From assembly GCA_964411985.1 (NCBI GenBank), contig CAYPNF010000017.1, positions 1-64,000 of the forward strand: a stretch of DNA of 64,000 nt, read 5' to 3'. The stretch's first letter is position 1. Each line of letters opens with the position of its first letter. The notes under the pieces are model-generated. The model was not told the origin of the DNA, did no database searches, and saw nothing but the letters and a program-made list of their open reading frames with translations. Of this stretch, positions 60,225-64,000 are shown piece by piece. This DNA comes from CAYPNF01 sp964411985. GTDB taxonomy: Bacteria; Verrucomicrobiota; Verrucomicrobiia; Limisphaerales; J093. A program made the position numbers and the translations under genes.

Positions 60225-60499
60225 TTGGGTTCCTCCGGTCGCTTCCCGCTTGCGATCTGCTCCCGCCGCCGCATCCGGACCAGGGCCGACAGGATGAGCG
60301 CGCCGGTGAGTCCCGAGCCGACGGCCGCCTCGGCCAGCGCCACGTCCGGGGCGCGCAACCGCACCCACGCCACGGCGATGAGCAGACCCAGCGCGATGAA
60401 CTTGACCACGGCGCGGAACAGGTCACGGTCGTTCAGCGAACGCCAGGCGAGCACCGCCATGACGAGCACCAGAATCCAGTCGAAGATTTGGAGCATCAT
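60221..60499 (-). CDS. MbhD-like (DUF4040) antiporter subunit
   Basis: About 92 aa from ATG 60499 (MMLQIFDWILVLVMAVLAWR), with three membrane helices and the DUF4040/MbhD motif APDVALAEAAVGSGLTGALI (Glu in the helix). Basic C-terminus (RMRRREQIASGKRPEEPK). 4-bp overlaps on both sides. In classical Mrp systems this module lies in the C-terminal half of MrpA. Confidence 0.88.
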   Translation of the reverse strand: MMLQIFDWILVLVMAVLAWRSLNDRDLFRAVVKFIALGLLIAVAWVRLRAPDVALAEAAVGSGLTGALILSALVRMRRREQIASGKRPEEPK

Positions 60500-60804
60500 G
60501 GCGACCTCTTGGTCCAAGGTTTCACGCCGCGCCGGTAGGCCTCGTTGCCGATCAGAAAGCAGACCGTCGCGCTGGCCACGAGCACCATAACCCAGATCAA
60601 GCCGAGCTTGAAGACTTCGGTCCAGCTTTTGGCCTGGAGCATCAATGCGAGCACGATGAGGCCGAGCCCCACGTTGTCAGACTTCGTCAAAGCGTGCAAC
60701 CGCGAGTAGAGATCGGGAAAGCGCAGCAACCCCACTGTGCCGGCAATGAAGAAGAACAGCCCCGCCGCGAGCAGCAAACCCGTAAGGACATTGAGAGCGG
60801 TCAT
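60496..60804 (-). CDS. mrpG: Mrp antiporter subunit G
   Basis: 102 aa with three membrane helices and the family motif GLLRFPDLYSRLHALTKSDN (about 24-43). Found between mrpF and mbhD with 4-bp overlaps. Small integral subunit needed for assembly of the antiporter. Confidence 0.9.
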   Translation of the reverse strand: MTALNVLTGLLLAAGLFFFIAGTVGLLRFPDLYSRLHALTKSDNVGLGLIVLALMLQAKSWTEVFKLGLIWVMVLVASATVCFLIGNEAYRRGVKPWTKRSP

Positions 60805-61082
60805 GGCTTGGAGTCCTCCTTCGGGTCATCATCCGGCCAGCCGCGCAGCACAAAGGCGACACCGAGCACGGCGGCCAGGAGCGCGAACACCAGGGCGATG
60901 TCGAGCGCGCGATCCAGGCCCAGGCCTTGGCCGAGCACCAGGACGAGCGCCACCCCGGTGCTGCCAAAGAGCAACGCCGCCAGCAGGCTCTCCGCGCGCC
61001 CCGGCTGGCGGAAGACGTGTCCCAACCCGAGGACGATGGTGAGCAACAGGACCACGGCGACCGCGATGTAAAACGCGCTCAT
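60801..61082 (-). CDS. mrpF: Mrp antiporter subunit F
   Basis: 93 aa from ATG 61082 (MSAFYIAVAVVLLLTIVLGL), with three helices. It contains the MrpF pattern RQPGRAESLLAALLFGSTGV, then LDRALDIALVFALLAAVLGV, with the conserved Asp of helix 3. The frame is open far upstream inside mrpE but is out of register with conservation there. Overlaps mrpE by 4 bp. Confidence 0.88.
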   Translation of the reverse strand: MSAFYIAVAVVLLLTIVLGLGHVFRQPGRAESLLAALLFGSTGVALVLVLGQGLGLDRALDIALVFALLAAVLGVAFVLRGWPDDDPKEDSKP

Positions 61083-61615
61083 GCGCCGGCCTCCTCGTCT
61101 GGCATCAGCGCCAAGCCGAACAACGCCCCCACACGCTGTTCCAAGTCGCGCAGTTCCGCCGCCGATTGTGGCGAAAGATCGAGCACGTGAGCGCACAGCG
61201 AGTCGCCCTCGACGGCCACCACCGCCGTTCCCGGCAGCAAGCTGATGGCATTGCAGAAGAACCACCGCGCCGGGCCGGGCGGCAGGTGAAACCGATATCG
61301 GATGAGCCCCGGCGCGATGCGGAGCTGTCTCGACAGCGCGTGTCGCGCCACGCCCCAGCCGCCGCGCAACGATTCCCGCAGGAAATAGCCGCCGAACCGG
61401 ACCGCCGCGCCCAGGGACCAGTGCCAAGGGATCTCGGGCAACAAGCGCACGCTCAACCAGGCGGCGGCGAGCACCAACGGCGATCCCACGATCCAGGAAC
61501 TCCAGTCCGTGCCGTTCAATCCGATCCAAATCAGCGACATCAGCGCCGCGCGAACGAGAAACCGCCACCAGACGGCGGGCGGTGTTACCAGCGAGCTGGA
61601 AGAGGCGGCGGTCAT
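61079..61615 (-). CDS. mrpE: Mrp antiporter subunit E
   Basis: 178 aa from ATG 61615 (MTAASSSSLVTPPAVWWRFL). Two or three membrane helices, then the soluble MrpE domain: YFLRESLRGGWGVARHAL, FHLPPGPARWFFCNAISLLP and GTAVVAVEGDSLCAHVLDL. First gene of the antiporter cluster, seven bases after the CaCA exchanger gene. In MBH/Mrp complexes this subunit caps one end of the membrane arm. Confidence 0.88.
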   Translation of the reverse strand: MTAASSSSLVTPPAVWWRFLVRAALMSLIWIGLNGTDWSSWIVGSPLVLAAAWLSVRLLPEIPWHWSLGAAVRFGGYFLRESLRGGWGVARHALSRQLRIAPGLIRYRFHLPPGPARWFFCNAISLLPGTAVVAVEGDSLCAHVLDLSPQSAAELRDLEQRVGALFGLALMPDEEAGA

Positions 61616-61622
61616 GCGAGCC

Positions 61623-62591
61623 TTACTTGGGCCAGAGATGCCAGAGGTACCCGCCATACAGCATGAGGAGCAGCGCGCCTTCCCACCGGCGGAGTTTGAA
61701 ACCCGTCCACGCAATCGCCAACAGCAGACACGACACCCCGATCATGATCCAGGTATCCGTCAGGCCGACCCCTTGACCATCGAGCGGATGTCGAATGACG
61801 CCGCTCACCCCCAGAATGGCCAGGATATTATAGATGTTCGAGCCGACAACGTTCCCAATGGCGATGTCCGGTTGCTTGCGAGCGGCCGCCATGAGGGACG
61901 AGGCGAGCTCCGGCAGGCTCGTGCCAGCCGCGATAATCGTGAGGCCGATCACCGCATCGCTCACTCCGAACTGCTTGGCCAGTTGCACCGAACCACTCAC
62001 AAACAACCGCGAACCCAGGACGAGGACGCCCAGCCCGCCGAGGATCAGCAGCAGGTCTTTCCACAGCGCACCGGTCGGCTTCGGCGTGGCCGCATCGAAC
62101 TCCTCCTGCACCTGCTGCGAAGCCTGCTGGCGCGCCAGCTTCACGTTGAAGACGGTATAGGCCGCGATGCCGGCCAGAAAGACCAGCGCCTCCCACAGCG
62201 CGATGCGCAAGTCCAGGAAGAACACCAGAAACAGCGCCGCGACGCCGATCATGATGGGCGTGTCCCATTTGACCAGTTGAAACTGGACGCGCATGGGGCA
62301 GATGAGCGCCGTGACTCCAAGAATGAAGCAGATGTTGAAGATGTTGGATCCGACCACGTTGCCGATAGCGATGGCCCCGTTGCCCTGCGCCGCGGCCATT
62401 GAACTCACAATCAACTCCGGCGTACTGGTGCCATAGGCCACCACGGTCAGTCCCACCATCAACGGGGTGAGGCCCAGGCGCACGGCGAACGACGCGCCGC
62501 CGCGCACAAGCCATTCGGCGCCAAAGTAGAGGGCCACGAGACCCGCCAATAGCATCAAGGCAATGACCATAAACCCCGAAGAGGCTGACAA
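61623..62591 (-). CDS. Calcium/sodium exchanger, CaCA family (YrbG-like)
   Basis: This 322-aa protein has ten membrane helices in two inverted halves. The alpha-repeats are TVVAYGTSTPELIVSSMAAA with GNVVGSNIFN (about 50-90) and TIIAAGTSLPELASSLMAAA with GNVVGSNIYN (about 215-257), which hold the ion-binding Glu and Asn residues. It exchanges calcium (or potassium) for sodium or protons. It lies directly upstream of the Mrp-type genes and may use the sodium gradient that they make. Confidence 0.92.
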   Translation of the reverse strand: MSASSGFMVIALMLLAGLVALYFGAEWLVRGGASFAVRLGLTPLMVGLTVVAYGTSTPELIVSSMAAAQGNGAIAIGNVVGSNIFNICFILGVTALICPMRVQFQLVKWDTPIMIGVAALFLVFFLDLRIALWEALVFLAGIAAYTVFNVKLARQQASQQVQEEFDAATPKPTGALWKDLLLILGGLGVLVLGSRLFVSGSVQLAKQFGVSDAVIGLTIIAAGTSLPELASSLMAAARKQPDIAIGNVVGSNIYNILAILGVSGVIRHPLDGQGVGLTDTWIMIGVSCLLLAIAWTGFKLRRWEGALLLMLYGGYLWHLWPK

Positions 62592-62600
62592 AACCGGCTG

Positions 62601-63521
62601 TTATTGACCAGCGCTTCCTGCGATCTCTTTGTCCCCGGCAGCCACCGGGGGGCGCACCACCAGCATAGAGCAGGGAATCTCCTTGAGCAAGCGCTCCACG
62701 GTGGAGCCCAGCAGGATGTATTTCAGCGTCGTACGGCCACGGGATCCGAGCACGACGAGGTCCGCGTCCACGCTCCGACAGTATTCGGCGATACCGTGGC
62801 CGTGGGTTTTGGCTTGCGTGACGGTGAAGAAGGCCGGTATCTCGGGTGGCACCTCCGCGAACTGGCGCAAGTTCCCTTCCAAGAGCGCATGACAGCTTCT
62901 CTCAAAACCCGTCAGTGCCGACAGCCGTTCGGACGAACTCCAGGTGTTCCACTCGGCCTGAAAGACATGCAGGAAATGCAGTTCGGCCTGGTCCTGGCGA
63001 GCCACACGCAGGGCCTGCTTCACCACTTCCTTTGAGGTTTCCGAAAAGTCAACGCACGCGACGATGCGTCGAAACGGTCGCGGGTGGGTCTGTTTCACGA
63101 GCAGGACCTTGGTGGCGGACTTGCGGAGGCATTTCGTGGCCAGCGTGCCTGCCCCGTAGGGCAAGAGCGAATCGCCGGTGACGCCAACAACGAGCAGGTC
63201 GGCGCGGCGGGTACGGCTTTCCTGAAGCAGCACGTCGAGCGGTACCCCGTTCATTACCTCGCGGCTGTGGTCGGCGGGGGCACTGGCTTCCTTCGCCCAT
63301 TCGGCGAGCCGGCCGATGGCGTGTTCGCGGTTGAGTCGCCGCCACTCGTCGAGTTCGGGTGGGAGCTTGGTCGGGGAGTGGTCCAGCATGGACGAGTCCA
63401 CGACGTGAATGACGCCCAGGCGGGCCTCGTTCCAACGTGCCAGCCGCACGGCTTGTTCAAGCGCACATCGCGAACATTCCGAGAAGTCCACGCCAACTAG
63501 GATTGATTTGAGGATATTCAT
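62601..63521 (-). CDS. Two-domain universal stress protein
   Basis: 306 aa. Domain 1 (about 1-145) begins MNILKSILVGVDFSECSRCA and has VVGVTGDSLLPYGAGTLATK. Domain 2 (about 150-295) begins RRIVACVDFSETSKEVVKQA and ends with VVLGSRGRTTLKYILLGSTV, a canonical G-2x-G-9x-G-S nucleotide loop, so domain 2 likely binds ATP. Ends in CSMLVVRPP. Ten bases upstream of the CaCA exchanger gene and probably co-transcribed. Confidence 0.9.
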   Translation of the reverse strand: MNILKSILVGVDFSECSRCALEQAVRLARWNEARLGVIHVVDSSMLDHSPTKLPPELDEWRRLNREHAIGRLAEWAKEASAPADHSREVMNGVPLDVLLQESRTRRADLLVVGVTGDSLLPYGAGTLATKCLRKSATKVLLVKQTHPRPFRRIVACVDFSETSKEVVKQALRVARQDQAELHFLHVFQAEWNTWSSSERLSALTGFERSCHALLEGNLRQFAEVPPEIPAFFTVTQAKTHGHGIAEYCRSVDADLVVLGSRGRTTLKYILLGSTVERLLKEIPCSMLVVRPPVAAGDKEIAGSAGQ

Positions 63522-63679
63522 GGGTATTTCAAGTCGGTTTCAATTAAGTTCCAAAACTAACGTCCACTAGCCCGCTCACTGCTGGCGGCATAGGATGGGC
63601 ATTCGTTGGGTCAGGTTCAACGAGCCAGCCTTTTTGGTTTGGCTAAGCGGTTCGGTCATAACGGTAGTCCTTTTGCTTG

Positions 63680-64000
63680 TTAGCCTGGGGATCTGTTGCC
63701 CCCGCTAGGACGCAACTCAGCCATCACGGGCAGCCCGATGACGGGTGGCACGCGGGGCGGTGGCGACGGGCGGTTTGCCAGCGCCCTTCGAATCATGAAG
63801 AACTCGCCCACGTTTTCCGCCGTCAGCAAGCCTACCAATCGACCGTCCTCGGAGACGGCCATGGTGAGCCCGCCCTCAGCGCGTACTTCGGCCAGCGCCT
63901 CGTCCAGCGATCGATGCGACTGCAAGGTGACGAACTGCGGACGCATCACCGCGCCAACCAACGTCCGGTCGCCTTTCTCCCGCAAGGCTTGGAAAAGCGC
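63680..64000 (-). CDS. CBS-domain C-terminus, probably of a site-2 protease (M50), partial
   Basis: The frame runs off the right window edge (ALFQALREKGDRTLVGAVMR is the first visible part). It contains one CBS half-pair: PQFVTLQSHRSLDEALAEVR, then GGLTMAVSEDGRLVGLLTAE and NVGEFFMIRRAL. The LLTxENVGEFxMIRxAL ending is typical of M50 zinc metalloproteases with C-terminal CBS domains. The Pro-rich tail (SPPPRVPPVIG) ends at 63680. The catalytic HExxH would be outside the window. Confidence 0.7.
   Translation of the reverse strand, partial: ALFQALREKGDRTLVGAVMRPQFVTLQSHRSLDEALAEVRAEGGLTMAVSEDGRLVGLLTAENVGEFFMIRRALANRPSPPPRVPPVIGLPVMAELRPSGGNRSPG

Overview
The window looks like a bacterial chromosome scaffold (one run of ten Ns at 28193-28202), moderately GC-rich. 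I infer Verrucomicrobiota or a close PVC relative, from the very large exported proteins with calcium-loop repeats, Tat-exported glycoside hydrolases, a decayed RAYT element and the long same-strand operons. No rRNA, canonical tRNA or phylogenetic marker is present, so this placement is tentative.

Region 1 (1-9303) is an integron gene-cassette array without a visible integrase. Small minus-strand genes alternate with 73-97 bp imperfect palindromes whose ends fit attC R boxes (left end xxxxAAC, right end GTTxxxx). I count 13 supported sites: nine of one sequence family, two of a second family and two singletons, plus three weak candidates. Cassette products are mostly tiny membrane proteins or unknowns. 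Exceptions are a class I methyltransferase (cut by the window edge), a CPBP protease, a DUF1349 protein, a DUF6714-like protein, an IF-3 N-terminal-domain-only protein and an exported ankyrin protein. A 267-bp RAYT-derived element has broken one cassette. Region 9304-10318 holds only gene remnants; no intI or attI is recognisable there.

Region 2 (10319-21655, all minus) is a carbohydrate locus. A LacI-family regulator (interrupted by an in-frame TGA) with a good LacI-type operator lies upstream of four exported glycosidase-type proteins and a membrane-anchored SGNH hydrolase.

Region 3 (21884-34126, minus) holds three consecutive genes for giant exported proteins (about 1175, at least 1060 and about 1800 aa) with FN3-like, FG-GAP-like and EF-hand or thrombospondin-3-like features.

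Region 4 (34287-43745, minus) contains a bacterial voltage-gated cation channel with a calcium-channel-like filter, a TerC/Alx protein, and a tightly packed set sbtB, sbtA, purE, purK, SSS symporter, DUF3311 and ppc. The set joins bicarbonate uptake (SbtA/SbtB) with two bicarbonate-fixing enzymes (PurK, PEP carboxylase).

Region 5 (44084-48648, plus) is a sulfur module: an exported ETHE1-like persulfide dioxygenase fused to rhodanese repeats, and a split YeeE/YedE thiosulfate-type transporter whose second half carries three more rhodanese domains. A channel-pore fragment follows as a relic.

Region 6 (48873-64000, minus) is an ion-homeostasis block. It holds a pyruvate-kinase-like protein coupled to a P-type cation ATPase, two universal stress proteins, a complete Mrp/Mbh-type antiporter module (E, F, G, MbhD, MbhE/B, C and three D-type subunits), a CaCA exchanger, and the C-terminus of a CBS-domain protein running off the edge.
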